The notes: generated by a model not told the origin, from the letters alone. DNA of 58,719 bases from Ruminococcaceae bacterium D5 (GCA_900113995.1 FORK01000020.1:1-58719); one strand, 5' to 3'; positions 35,070 through 43,470 are shown, counted from the stretch's first letter. Numbers and translations: made by a program.

Positions 35070-37388
35070 TTATTCGACCGGATTGACAACGCGGTCCGCT
35101 TCCTCCTCCGGATTGCCGCAGCAGCCGAGGGTCTGCGCATTGAGGTGGCGGTAGAGTCCCAGCTTCTGGAGCTTTTCCAGCTCAATGGCCTCCCCTTCAT
35201 GCCGGCCGCAGCGCGGGCAGACGTCGTCGATAATTCCGGTATAGCCGCAAACCGGGTCGCGGTCAAGCGGGTGGTTGATCGAGCCGTAGCCGATGCCGAC
35301 CTCCTTCATAAACCGCACCACCGATTCAAATGCATCGAGGTTCTTGACCGGATCGCCGTCCAGCTCGATGTAGGAAATGTGTCCGGCATTGGTCAGCGCG
35401 TGATAGGGAGCCTCCAGCCGCAGCTTTTCGTAGGCCGATATCGGGAACCACACCGGGATATGGAACGAGTTGGTATAATACTCGCGGTCGGTCACACCCG
35501 GAATTGAACCGTAGCGCTGGCGGTCCAGCCGGACAAAGCGCCCGGAGAGTCCCTCCGCCGGAGTGGCAATGAGGGTGTAATTGAGTCCGGTCTTGGCGCT
35601 CTCATCATCCATCCGCTTGCGCATGCAGCCGATGATTTCGAGGCCGAGGTTCTGCGCCGCCTGGGATTCGCCGTGGTGCTTGCCGATCAGGGCGGTGAGG
35701 CATTCGGCCAGTCCGATGAATCCGGCGGTCAGAGTGCCGTGCTTGAGCACTTCGCCGATGGTATCCTCCGGACCGAGATGCTCGGAATCGATCCAGATTC
35801 CCTGTCCCATCAGGAACGGAAAGTTCTTGACCTTTTTCCCACACTGGATCTTGAAACGGTGGTTGAGCTGGTCGATGACCAGATTGAGCTGCTGATCGAG
35901 CTGCTCAAAGAAAAAGTCGATGTTGTGATTGGCTTTGATGGCGAGCCGCGGCAGGTTGATCGAGGTGAAGCTCAGATTTCCGCGCCCGTTCACGATCTCG
36001 CGGGAGGGATCGTAGACATTGCCGACCACGCGGGTGCGGCATCCCATGTAGGTGGCCTCCGTCTCGGGATGACCGGGCTTGTAATATTTCAGATTGAACG
36101 GCGCGTCGATGAAAGAGAAGTTCGGGAAAAGCCGTTCGGCCGAAACCTTGCAGGCCAGCTTAAAGAGGTCATAGTTGGGGTCGCCGGGGTTAAAGTTGAC
36201 CCCCTCCTTCACCTTAAAGATATGAATCGGGAAGATGGCGGTTTCCCCGTTGCCGAGACCCGCTTCGGTGGCAAGCAGCAGATTGCGGATGACCAGCCTT
36301 CCCTCCGGAGAGGTGTCTGTGCCGTAGTTGAGCGACGAGAAAGGAATCTGCGCGCCGGCGCGGGAATGCATCGTATTGAGGTTATGCACCAGAGCTTCCA
36401 TCGCCTGATAGGTGTGGCGGTCAATCTCGCGGTCAGCGTAGCGCCGCGCAAATGCCTGCGCCTTTTTGACCGCCTCCTCCCCTGCCGCCGGAGCGAGCAG
36501 GGCGAATTCCAGCTCGGTATAGCCGTTCTGGGCATCCATCGCGGGCCAGAGTCCTCCGTTCTCCGCCTCGATCTTCTCCGCCGCGTCCCGGACCAGCTTC
36601 TCGGCGTTTTCCACTCCCTCGAGATCGAGGGCTTTGATCATATTCGCGCGGTAAAGGGTCCGGTAACTCTTGGCGACGCCGCGCGCCATGTCGAAATCAA
36701 ACGCCGGGACGCTCTGCCCGCCGTGCTGGTCGTTCTGGTTGGCCTGAATCGCAATGCAGGCGAGCGCCGAGTAGCTCTGAATCGAATTGGGTTCCCGCAG
36801 GAAGCCATGTCCAGTCGAAAAACCGTCCTCAAACAGGCGGGTCAGATCGATCTGGCAGCAGGTGGTGGTCAGGGTGTAAAAATCGAGGTCGTGAATGTGG
36901 ATATCCCCTTCACGGTGCGCCTTGGAATGCTCCGGCTTGAGGATAAACATCTCGTCAAACTGCTTGGCGCCCTCCGAGCCATACTTGAGCATCGTGCCCA
37001 TCGCGGTATCGCCGTCAATATTGGCGTTTTCGCGTTTGACGTCATTCTCATGGGCCTCGCGGAAGGTCAGATCCTCGTAGATCTTCATCAGCTTGGTGTT
37101 CATCTCCCGCACCCGGGTGCGGGTGGAGCGGTAAAGGATAAATTCCTTGGCCGTGCGGGCATGTCCGTTTTCAATCAGGGTATGTTCAACAGCATCCTGA
37201 ATCTGCTCGACCGACGGGATTTCGTTTCCCTTTTGCTCCAGATAGGCCACGACATCGGTGGCAAGCTTCTCCGCCATCGAGCGGTCCTGTCCGCCCAGCG
37301 CCTGCGCCGCCTTATAGATCGCCTCGGTAATCTTGTCGAGCTCAAACGGCACCACCCGTCCGTCCCGTTTTACGATCTGTTGAATCAT
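35070..37388 (-). CDS. nrdD: Class III (anaerobic) ribonucleoside-triphosphate reductase, large chain without radical tail
   Basis: Reduces NTPs to dNTPs without oxygen. The 772-aa protein has an N-terminal ATP cone (about 3-95, starting QQIVKRDGRVVPFELDKI). The ten-stranded barrel follows, with GDIHIHDLDF and the finger-loop ATYMGCRTRVVG carrying the thiyl-radical Cys. The C-terminus has four zinc-type Cys (VCGY, CPRC, GCC) and ends in NPVE with TAA. The VCGYTG here lacks the Arg and the downstream N-x-K motif of a radical site. Those are found in the separate gene at 34858-35028. ATG at 37388 is preferred over GTG at 37406. NrdR-type boxes lie upstream. Confidence 0.96.
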   Translation of the reverse strand: MIQQIVKRDGRVVPFELDKITEAIYKAAQALGGQDRSMAEKLATDVVAYLEQKGNEIPSVEQIQDAVEHTLIENGHARTAKEFILYRSTRTRVREMNTKLMKIYEDLTFREAHENDVKRENANIDGDTAMGTMLKYGSEGAKQFDEMFILKPEHSKAHREGDIHIHDLDFYTLTTTCCQIDLTRLFEDGFSTGHGFLREPNSIQSYSALACIAIQANQNDQHGGQSVPAFDFDMARGVAKSYRTLYRANMIKALDLEGVENAEKLVRDAAEKIEAENGGLWPAMDAQNGYTELEFALLAPAAGEEAVKKAQAFARRYADREIDRHTYQAMEALVHNLNTMHSRAGAQIPFSSLNYGTDTSPEGRLVIRNLLLATEAGLGNGETAIFPIHIFKVKEGVNFNPGDPNYDLFKLACKVSAERLFPNFSFIDAPFNLKYYKPGHPETEATYMGCRTRVVGNVYDPSREIVNGRGNLSFTSINLPRLAIKANHNIDFFFEQLDQQLNLVIDQLNHRFKIQCGKKVKNFPFLMGQGIWIDSEHLGPEDTIGEVLKHGTLTAGFIGLAECLTALIGKHHGESQAAQNLGLEIIGCMRKRMDDESAKTGLNYTLIATPAEGLSGRFVRLDRQRYGSIPGVTDREYYTNSFHIPVWFPISAYEKLRLEAPYHALTNAGHISYIELDGDPVKNLDAFESVVRFMKEVGIGYGSINHPLDRDPVCGYTGIIDDVCPRCGRHEGEAIELEKLQKLGLYRHLNAQTLGCCGNPEEEADRVVNPVE

Positions 37389-37405
37389 AACCGTTCTATC
37401 CTCCA

Positions 37406-37458
37406 CAATATATTGTATTCAGCTTTACAATTCTACACCATATCCTGCGCTCTGTCAA
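37406..37458 (-). promoter_or_regulatory. nrdD promoter with NrdR box(es)
   Basis: On the minus strand TTGACA (37453-37458), a 17-nt spacer and TAGAAT (37430-37435). CAATATATTG at 37406-37415 matches the core of the NrdR box exactly, inside the wider palindrome ACAATATATTGT. A weaker copy (CCATATCCTG, 37438-37447) is offset by 32 bp, the usual spacing of paired NrdR boxes. The pair brackets the -10, which fits repression. Confidence 0.78.
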
Positions 37459-37587
37459 TCAATCCGCGCAGAATTCTCCCATACATCCTTTCCAAATATC
37501 ACATTAGATTTTTGGTTTCTTTTTTCTGCTCCCGCAAAACCCACACATTTTACCCCGCTCCAAGAGATATTTTGAGCATGAATTCCG

Positions 37588-37617
37588 AAAAAACCGCTGC
37601 GATCGCAGCGGTTTTTT
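37588..37617. terminator. Bidirectional-type terminator after the P-type ATPase-like gene
   Basis: A 30-bp perfect palindrome: AAAAAACCGCTGCGA and its complement ending in TTTTTT. It serves the minus-strand gene ending at 37630. Confidence 0.9.
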
Positions 37618-37629
37618 GATTTATGCGGC

Positions 37630-40032
37630 TCAGTAGCGGCTCAGGCCCGAAACAATCAGGATCGCCGCCGCCCAGAAGCTCTGATAGATCAGAATCTGTA
37701 CGAAGCCAAGGGACGCAACCGCCCCCGAGAAAGCGAGGAAGGCAACCAGCGCATATCCGAGGATCAGCCCGGCAATCTGCAGTGCCGTCGCAGTCATGAT
37801 CGAGCGGCGCAGGGTAAGCAACGCGGCCAGTGCCCGCATCCGCACCGGAAAGCCGCCGATCGACATCACATAAGCCCGTCCGCGCTTGCGTGGCGCGACC
37901 GTCTCAAGGTATTTGTCGCGCAGCTTGGCGGGGATAATCCGGATAAACTCCTCCGGGTAGCCGTAATCCTTGGCTATCCGCGCCTCAGTGATGTTCGGGT
38001 CGGTCGACTGCACCACCAGGCTGATCTCCCGGCGCGCCAGTACGTCGAGCCAGCGCTCGATGTCCGGACTGGTTCGGTAGCTCAAAACAAACATCGCCGT
38101 CACCTCGCCCGAATTGGCGAGATAGAGAATCTCCCGGTCGCCGCGGACGAACTTCTTTTCATAGTCCTTCGAGGGCATCGAGATGTTGAACTGCTCCATC
38201 AGGGTGCGGCTGCCAATCAGCACCGTCTTGCCGTCAATCTCGGCGCAAAGGCCCGCCCGGTCATAATAGGCGACCTGATCCACCTGCTTGAGAATGCGGG
38301 TATTCCCGCCGATCATCTCGAGGAAAATATCCTTGAGCAGGCCGTCCACCCTGACCATCAGGCTCGCCGCGTCGAGGATCGCCTCGTCGATCCGGCTCTG
38401 CGCAAAGGATTTGATGCTGTGCAGCTCGACCGAACCAACCGGGTAAAGGCCGTTCGCATCGACCGCGACGGTGTTGACCTCCTGGAATTTTTCAACCGAT
38501 TCCATCCCCGCCACAAAAGCCCCCGCCTTGCTCAGCGCCCTGGAGGCGCGCAGCAGCGGCGTATTTTCGACCAGCAGGGCGGTCAGCGGAGAGGCCATGC
38601 AGAGGGTGGCGCAGGCGATGGTCAGTCCGCCCAACCCGCTCTGTTCAAAGAAGAGGACCGAGATGGCCCCGAGAAGCACCGAAAAGAGAAGAAAAAAGTA
38701 GGGCAGATAGCGGGAAAATCCCTCCGGTGCGTCGTCCGAGCGGGAGAGGCGGATAAAATCATCCGGAAAATCAACCGCAACCGGATAAGCGACTGCAGGC
38801 TCCTCAAAGCCCTGTCCTTCGGTCAGCTCGGCGGCAAACCGTCCGGTGAGGAGATAATCCCCCACGTGGCCGGCATCGGCCGAAGCCACCGCAAAGTTGC
38901 GTTCCATCCGCACCGCCGCCGAACGGCGGCCGGCTGCATTGGCAAAAAGCGCCGCCGCCGCAATCACAAAGTAAAAGGAGCCTTCCCCTGTATGCAGTCC
39001 GTCCTCCGCGAGAATCAGCGCCATCCCGTGCACAATCACCGCGACGGTACAAAGGGCGGCGGGGGTATCGTGGTTCGCCCTGCCGGTAAACAGGCCGATG
39101 ATCCCGTTTCCGAGGGCCGGTGCGGAGGCGATCGCAACAGCCAGCAGCAGGATCAGATGGGACAGCAGGAACATCCGCATATCCACCTCGGGGCAGACCG
39201 GGTGTAGCAGCGGAATCGGATAGAGGTTGCAGAGCGAGAGATAGAGCAGCAGTCCGGTTCCCACTCCGGTCAGGATCACGCGGATCGAGCAGGCGCGCTT
39301 ATCCCGCAGAATCCGTCCGCGCACCTCCCGGGCCTGCGCCGGGGAACGGTACTCCCCTTCCACCGGGGCGGCGCGGCGTTCTCCGCGCTCCTGCGCCTGT
39401 GCCGGACGCCGCCCGGCCTTGGCCTCCCGCGCACGCTCACGGGCGGGAGATTCTTCTCCGCGGGGAACCGGACGGTTCCGGCCGCGTTCGGGCGGGGCCG
39501 GAGCCTTGCGGTCAACCGCGGCTGCGGGGCCGACCCGCCGCAGTCCCCCGAAGAACTGGGAGAGCGACCCAATGGCGCCATCCTCCCCGTCCTCTCCTTC
39601 GTCCTCTCTCTCGTCCTCCTCAAAAGCAGGCCGGGGCGTCTCGAGAAACTGACGGACCTTCTCCTGACGCCGCTGCTCCAGAGAGCGGTCCTCCCCTCCG
39701 GCGCGCTGTGCCGGAATCACCTGCGTCGCGCCCAAATCCCGGGCGCGCTGCGCCGGCCGTCTTCCCTCCGGACGCTGCGCCGGAAGATCGACCCGCGTTG
39801 CCATCGGGTCGGAGGGAACCCCCTCCTCCGCGCGGGAACTTTTCCGCCCCGCCGGAGGCTCAAACTCGCCGGTCATCCCCGTCATCCGGAAAGGGGCCGC
39901 GTCGGGCGCGGCGGAGGTCCGCTCCGGGGCGCGTCTCCCGGCGCGGGGCTGTGGGAGCTGCGCTCCCTCCTCCTGCCGACGGCGCTGCTTCACCTCGGCG
40001 AGAATATCATCCACACTGTATTTGTCGGCCAT
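37630..40032 (-). CDS. Degenerate P-type ATPase-like membrane protein with disordered N-terminus
   Basis: An 800-aa protein. Residues 1-245 are low-complexity, rich in Arg, Pro, Glu and Ala, after a short ordered start MADKYSVDDILAEV. From 250 on it aligns by pattern with heavy-metal P-type ATPases. The membrane helix near 473-489 is followed by VNTVAVDANGL (519-529) where DKTGT is expected. A nucleotide-domain-like CAEIDGKTVLIGSRTLM (596-612) and VVQSTDPNITEARIA (673-687) follow, with STD in place of TGD. The phosphorylatable Asp525 remains, but the Lys, both Thr and the TGD glycine are lost. Active transport is therefore unlikely. A sensor, scaffold or regulator is more plausible. It lies 19 bp after the rlmB-like gene. 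Confidence 0.8.
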   Translation of the reverse strand: MADKYSVDDILAEVKQRRRQEEGAQLPQPRAGRRAPERTSAAPDAAPFRMTGMTGEFEPPAGRKSSRAEEGVPSDPMATRVDLPAQRPEGRRPAQRARDLGATQVIPAQRAGGEDRSLEQRRQEKVRQFLETPRPAFEEDEREDEGEDGEDGAIGSLSQFFGGLRRVGPAAAVDRKAPAPPERGRNRPVPRGEESPARERAREAKAGRRPAQAQERGERRAAPVEGEYRSPAQAREVRGRILRDKRACSIRVILTGVGTGLLLYLSLCNLYPIPLLHPVCPEVDMRMFLLSHLILLLAVAIASAPALGNGIIGLFTGRANHDTPAALCTVAVIVHGMALILAEDGLHTGEGSFYFVIAAAALFANAAGRRSAAVRMERNFAVASADAGHVGDYLLTGRFAAELTEGQGFEEPAVAYPVAVDFPDDFIRLSRSDDAPEGFSRYLPYFFLLFSVLLGAISVLFFEQSGLGGLTIACATLCMASPLTALLVENTPLLRASRALSKAGAFVAGMESVEKFQEVNTVAVDANGLYPVGSVELHSIKSFAQSRIDEAILDAASLMVRVDGLLKDIFLEMIGGNTRILKQVDQVAYYDRAGLCAEIDGKTVLIGSRTLMEQFNISMPSKDYEKKFVRGDREILYLANSGEVTAMFVLSYRTSPDIERWLDVLARREISLVVQSTDPNITEARIAKDYGYPEEFIRIIPAKLRDKYLETVAPRKRGRAYVMSIGGFPVRMRALAALLTLRRSIMTATALQIAGLILGYALVAFLAFSGAVASLGFVQILIYQSFWAAAILIVSGLSRY

Positions 40033-40051
40033 CTTCTACCGCCTCTCTGCT

Positions 40052-40843
40052 CTATCTAGCCTTGATCCCCCGGCGCTGGCGCGCGACCTCGTAAAGGAGG
40101 ATGCCCGCCGCCACCGAAGCGTTGAGCGAATTCACCCTGCCGTACATCGGCAGGCTCACTATCCGGTCGCTGCGTTCCCGCAGCAGACGGGACACCCCGG
40201 ACCCTTCCGAGCCGATGACAAGCGCCACCCCGCCCGCGTAATCGACGGTGCACCAGTCCTCGCCGTCCATATCCGCAGCATAAACCCAGATGTTTTTCTT
40301 TTGCAGCTCCTGCACTGTGGAGGCGAGGTTTGCCACCCGCGCCACCGGCAGATGCTGCGCGGCCCCGGCGGAAGCCTTCATCACCGCGGCGGTCAGTCCG
40401 GCACCTCCGCGGCGGGGAATGATCATCCCATGAGCGCCGGCCGCGTCGGCCGAGCGGATGATCGCCCCGAGATTGTGCGGGTCCTCGATGCCGTCCGCAA
40501 TGACGAGGAAGGGCGGCTCCTCCCCCGCACGTGCGAGCAGTTCCTCCACCTCGCAGTAGGAACAGGCCGCGGCAAAGGCGGCGACTCCCTGGTGGTTGAT
40601 TCCGGGGCAGAGGGCGTCAAGCTTCTCGCGGGCGGCGTCCTTCACCGGGATTCCCGCCTGCTTGGCCATTGCGACGATCCTGCCGAGGCTGCCGCCGCCC
40701 TCCTGCTGTCGGACAATCAAAATTTTATCGACCGGCCGCCCGCTTCTGAGCAGTTCGATGACCGGGTTGCGCCCTGCAACAACCTGATCCTCCTGCCGGG
40801 CGTCCGGCGCGGCGCGGTATTCGGTGCTTCTCTGCTTCTCCAT
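40052..40843 (-). CDS. rlmB: SpoU/TrmH family 23S rRNA 2'-O-methyltransferase (RlmB-like)
   Basis: A SAM-dependent knotted methyltransferase, probably acting on G2251 of 23S rRNA. The 263-aa protein has an N-terminal substrate-binding domain starting VVAGRNPVIELLRSG. The SPOUT core follows with LVIADGIEDPHNLGAIIRSADAAG (motif 1), VALVIGSEGSGVSRLLRE (motif 2) and LPMYGRVNSLNASVAAGILLYE (motif 3). ATG at 40843 is chosen because GGGAG lies 6 nt upstream. The RlmB assignment is by general similarity and could be another TrmH-family member. Confidence 0.9.
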   Translation of the reverse strand: MEKQRSTEYRAAPDARQEDQVVAGRNPVIELLRSGRPVDKILIVRQQEGGGSLGRIVAMAKQAGIPVKDAAREKLDALCPGINHQGVAAFAAACSYCEVEELLARAGEEPPFLVIADGIEDPHNLGAIIRSADAAGAHGMIIPRRGGAGLTAAVMKASAGAAQHLPVARVANLASTVQELQKKNIWVYAADMDGEDWCTVDYAGGVALVIGSEGSGVSRLLRERSDRIVSLPMYGRVNSLNASVAAGILLYEVARQRRGIKAR

Positions 40844-40929
40844 CTGTTTCTCCCGTCGGGCGGCACGCCGCCGTATTTGGCCCGGGCGCAATTTCTGACG
40901 AAAGGGCGCGGAAAGCCATACTAATTGTC

Positions 40930-40957
40930 ATTATAGCATATTTCGTGCTGAAAACAA
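40930..40957 (-). promoter_or_regulatory. Promoter of the rlmB-like gene
   Basis: An extended -10, TGCTATAAT (TATAAT at 40930-40935), with TTGTTT (40952-40957) 16 nt upstream. Confidence 0.7.
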
Positions 40958-41093
40958 GCGCCGTCTCCCGATTCTTTGCCGTCCGTGCTCCGCCGGGACC
41001 TCATGAGTGTGGGAGATCCATCCGGGTGATATACGCAGCGGGGAAATCCTGCATCAACATTTTCACCTTTTTTACCGTTTGTATTCACCTTGA

Positions 41094-41145
41094 TTTTCCA
41101 CAGCGGCGGAGAAGATGTTGAAAACTCCGTTGAAAGCGTGGAAAA
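41094..41145. other. Cluster of DnaA-box-like 9-mers in a 577-bp spacer
   Basis: TTTTCCACA (41094-41102, plus) fits the relaxed DnaA box TTWTNCACA. TGTTGAAAA (41116-41124) and CGTGGAAAA (41137-41145) are one- or two-mismatch copies on the other strand. An A+T stretch follows at 41203-41250. No dnaA or dnaN gene is near. The remaining spacer, 40958-41285, shows no gene. Confidence 0.35.
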
Positions 41146-41285
41146 CCCCCTGTTTTTCCGCCTTTTCCAATTGTGCGCCCGGGGAAAAGTTGGTGTAAAA
41201 TCAGTGTGAAAAAAATGGCGGAAAAAATTTTTTTGTTACAAACAGTTTAATCTCCTTGTCATTGTGGTCGATTTCCGTCATTTTC

Positions 41286-41315
41286 TTGCGTATTTCACCG
41301 AAAATCTGTTATACT
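41286..41315 (+). promoter_or_regulatory. Promoter of the ogg-larC-like genes
   Basis: TTGCGT (41286-41291), an 18-nt spacer and TATACT (41310-41315), about 105 bp before the ATG at 41421. Confidence 0.5.
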
Positions 41316-41420
41316 GGATGCGCCGGAGCCTCCGCACGCCCAAAGGTCCGAAACGACCCGCTGCGCGGTTGCCGGAGCCCCCCGGCTCATCCCTCAAATA
41401 CCGTCTGGAGGACTTTTACG

Positions 41421-42260
41421 ATGCAACAGCTTTCCGCGCCTTCCCCGCTGCGGCTGCGCCTGCCCGGATTCAGCCTTGCCCAAACCCTCTGCTGCGGTCA
41501 GGCTTTCCGCTGGCGTGAGCAGGAGGACGGCTCCTTTTTGGGGGCTGCCGGAGCGCACCGGGCGGTCATCCGGCAGCAGGGGGAGGAAATTCTGATCGAA
41601 TCGGACGCCTCTCCGGCGTTCTGGGAGAACTATTTCGACTGCCGCACCGACTACGAGACGATCCGGCGGATGGTCGCCTCGATTCCGGCTCTCGAGCCCG
41701 CCTGCCGCTTCGCGGGCGGCATCCGGGTTCTGCGGCAGGACGGATGGGAGGCGCTCGCCAGCTTCATCCTCAGCCAAAACAACAACATCAAGCGCATCAC
41801 CGGCATCATCGAGCGTCTCTGCTGCCAGTTCGGGAACCCCATCGGCGGCGGGCTCTGCGCCTTTCCCCCGCCCGAACGTCTGGCGGGTCTTTCTCCCGAG
41901 GATCTCGCACCGCTGCGCAGCGGCTTTCGGGCGCGTTACCTGATCGACGCCGCCCGGCAGGTGACCGGCGGAACGGTCGATCTCGCCGCCCTGTCCGCCC
42001 TTCCGACCGCGGAGGCCCGCGCCGAGCTGATGAAGATCGTCGGCGTTGGAAAAAAGGTGGCCGACTGCGCTTTGCTTTTTGGCTTCGGGCATGGGGACTG
42101 CTTCCCGGTCGACGTCTGGATCGGACGCGCCCTCGCCGAGCTTCTGCCGGAAGGGCTTCCCCCCTCGCTCGCTCCCTGCGCGGGCATTGCGCAGCAGATG
42201 ATCTTCCATTACATGCGCGCCTGCCCGGACCGGGCGGCGGCGAAAGCGGGGGAATGCTGA
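41421..42260 (+). CDS. ogg: 8-oxoguanine DNA glycosylase, OGG1 type (HhH-GPD)
   Basis: Removes oxidised guanine and cuts the strand through a Schiff-base lysine. The 279-aa protein has the N-terminal domain motif LAQTLCCGQAFRW, typical of OGG1. SFILSQNNNIKRI and the HhH motif VGVGKKVADCALLF, with the catalytic Lys, follow, then FPVDVWI with the essential Asp. GGAGGAC precedes the ATG at 41421. The reading frame before it is not used. Its presence covers 8-oxoG repair if the MutM-like protein at 21442 lacks that activity. It overlaps the larC-like gene by 1 bp. Confidence 0.93.
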   Translation: MQQLSAPSPLRLRLPGFSLAQTLCCGQAFRWREQEDGSFLGAAGAHRAVIRQQGEEILIESDASPAFWENYFDCRTDYETIRRMVASIPALEPACRFAGGIRVLRQDGWEALASFILSQNNNIKRITGIIERLCCQFGNPIGGGLCAFPPPERLAGLSPEDLAPLRSGFRARYLIDAARQVTGGTVDLAALSALPTAEARAELMKIVGVGKKVADCALLFGFGHGDCFPVDVWIGRALAELLPEGLPPSLAPCAGIAQQMIFHYMRACPDRAAAKAGEC

Positions 42261-42997
42261 TGCGGGAGCTGTTTTTCGACTGCGGCAGGGGCATCAGCGG
42301 CGACATGACCCTCGGGGCGCTGGTCGATCTCGGAGTTCCCTTTGATGAACTGAAGGCGGCGCTCCGAACCCTGCCGCTGACCGGTTACCGGATTTCCGCC
42401 GCGCCCGCCGGAGGCTGCGGAATCTCCGGAACCAAAATTTCCGTTTCGCTTCTGCCCACCCATCCTGACAACCGGCGGGAGCGGTACTTTCCCGAGCTGC
42501 TCGCCATGATCGAAGCCGCGCAGCTGCCCGATCCGGTTGCTGAGAAGGCCGCACGTCTGCTCCGGATTCAGGCGGAAGCCAATGCGGCCGCCCACAGAAT
42601 TTCTCTCGCGGAGGTCTGCTTTCACGAGCGGGGCGCGGTCGATACGATGGTCGATCTCGTCGGCGCCTCCTTCTGCCTTTACTGGCTCGCCCCCGACCGG
42701 ATTCTCTCAACCCCGCTGACCGATGGGACGGGCAGCATCCTCTGCCGCCGCGGAAGGCTGCCGGTCCCGGTTCCGGCGGTGCGGGAGATCACCGGCCGCT
42801 TCTCGATTCCGACCCGCAGCTGCGCCGCCTGCGGAGAGCTGGTCACCCCGACCGGAGCCTCCATCGCGGCTGGCTGCTTTGACGGATTTCAGGAGACGCT
42901 TCCCCCCGGCCCCGCCCGGCGCGGCGCGGGCTTTGGCGACCGCAACCGCGAGCAGGGCGGATTTCTGCTCTGTTATCTGCATGAACACAGGGAATGA
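42260..42997 (+). CDS. LarC N-terminal-domain protein (LarC1-like)
   Basis: Related to LarC, which inserts nickel into the pincer cofactor of lactate racemase. The 245-aa protein starts LFFDCGRGISGDMTLGALVDLG, the family opening. It keeps CFHERGAVDTMVDLVG and VPVPAVREITGRF, then TPTGASIAA. Full LarC is about 400 aa, and in some species it is made by a frameshift joining LarC1 and LarC2. Here the chain ends at HEHRE, and no LarC2-like sequence follows in any frame, so only the first part exists. It is translationally coupled to ogg. larA, larB and larE are not in the window. Confidence 0.82.
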   Translation: MRELFFDCGRGISGDMTLGALVDLGVPFDELKAALRTLPLTGYRISAAPAGGCGISGTKISVSLLPTHPDNRRERYFPELLAMIEAAQLPDPVAEKAARLLRIQAEANAAAHRISLAEVCFHERGAVDTMVDLVGASFCLYWLAPDRILSTPLTDGTGSILCRRGRLPVPVPAVREITGRFSIPTRSCAACGELVTPTGASIAAGCFDGFQETLPPGPARRGAGFGDRNREQGGFLLCYLHEHRE

Positions 42998-43171
42998 GCC
43001 TCCGGCAAGCCGAGAAAAAGGAAACGGAGCAGTCCCGCACATCAGCCGCCAGTTTGTGCCCGCTGTTTCGGGAATGCCACGGCAAAAGTCCAGCCGTCAC
43101 AAATTGATCTTGGAACCAAAGCGGGACAGAGAAGCAGGACCGGGAAAACGAGTCACCCCCCTCTCGCCCAT

Positions 43172-43470
43172 CTCTCAAATTGCCACGGGAGAAAAAGCAA
43201 ATCCTCCATCCTTCCGCCTGCGCCTTGAATTACCCCGGAAGAAAAGCAAATCCTCCGTCCTTCCGCCTGCGCCTTGAATTACCCCGGAAGAAAAGCAAAT
43301 CCTCCGTCCTTCCGCCTGCGCCTTGAATTACCCCGGAAGAAAAGCAAATCCTCCGTCCTTCCGCCTGCGCCTTGAGTTGTCTCCAGAAGGAAAAGTGAAT
43401 CGCCCGCCCTCTCGATCACGTCTTAAATTGCCGAAAGAGGAAAAACAGCCTTCTCTCACCAACGCCTTAA
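43172..43470. repeat. Degenerate 49-bp tandem repeat array
   Basis: Nearly identical units start (TTGAAT) at 43225, 43274 and 43323 and the next at 43372, a 49-bp period. Diverged units flank them on both sides. The consensus contains CCCCGGAAGAAAAGCAAATC and CTCCGTCCTTCCGCCTGCGC. There are no unique spacers between copies, so it is not a CRISPR array. The stretch 42998-43171 has no gene that I can see. Confidence 0.9.

Noticed and set aside
35070-35200. VCGYTG in the large NrdD chain as the glycyl-radical site
   Set aside because: The Arg of the motif is replaced by Pro, the Cys looks like a zinc ligand paired with CPRC and GCC, and the conserved N-x-K-x-x-E tail is missing. The separate small gene matches the whole tail far better.
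39120-40094. A 324-codon plus-strand frame opposite the P-type ATPase-like gene
   Set aside because: Composed of Arg, Pro and Ala runs mirroring the low-complexity N-terminus on the other strand, with no start signal.
41094-41250. A chromosomal replication origin
   Set aside because: Only one 9-mer fits the DnaA box well, and dnaA, dnaN, recF and gyrB are absent nearby. Kept only as a DnaA-box-like cluster.
42990-43280. A frameshifted LarC2 domain after the LarC1-like gene
   Set aside because: None of the three frames shows LarC2-like sequence. The region is non-coding and runs into repeats.
43172-43470. CRISPR-like appearance of the 49-bp repeats
   Set aside because: Units follow each other without unique spacers, and no cas genes are near.
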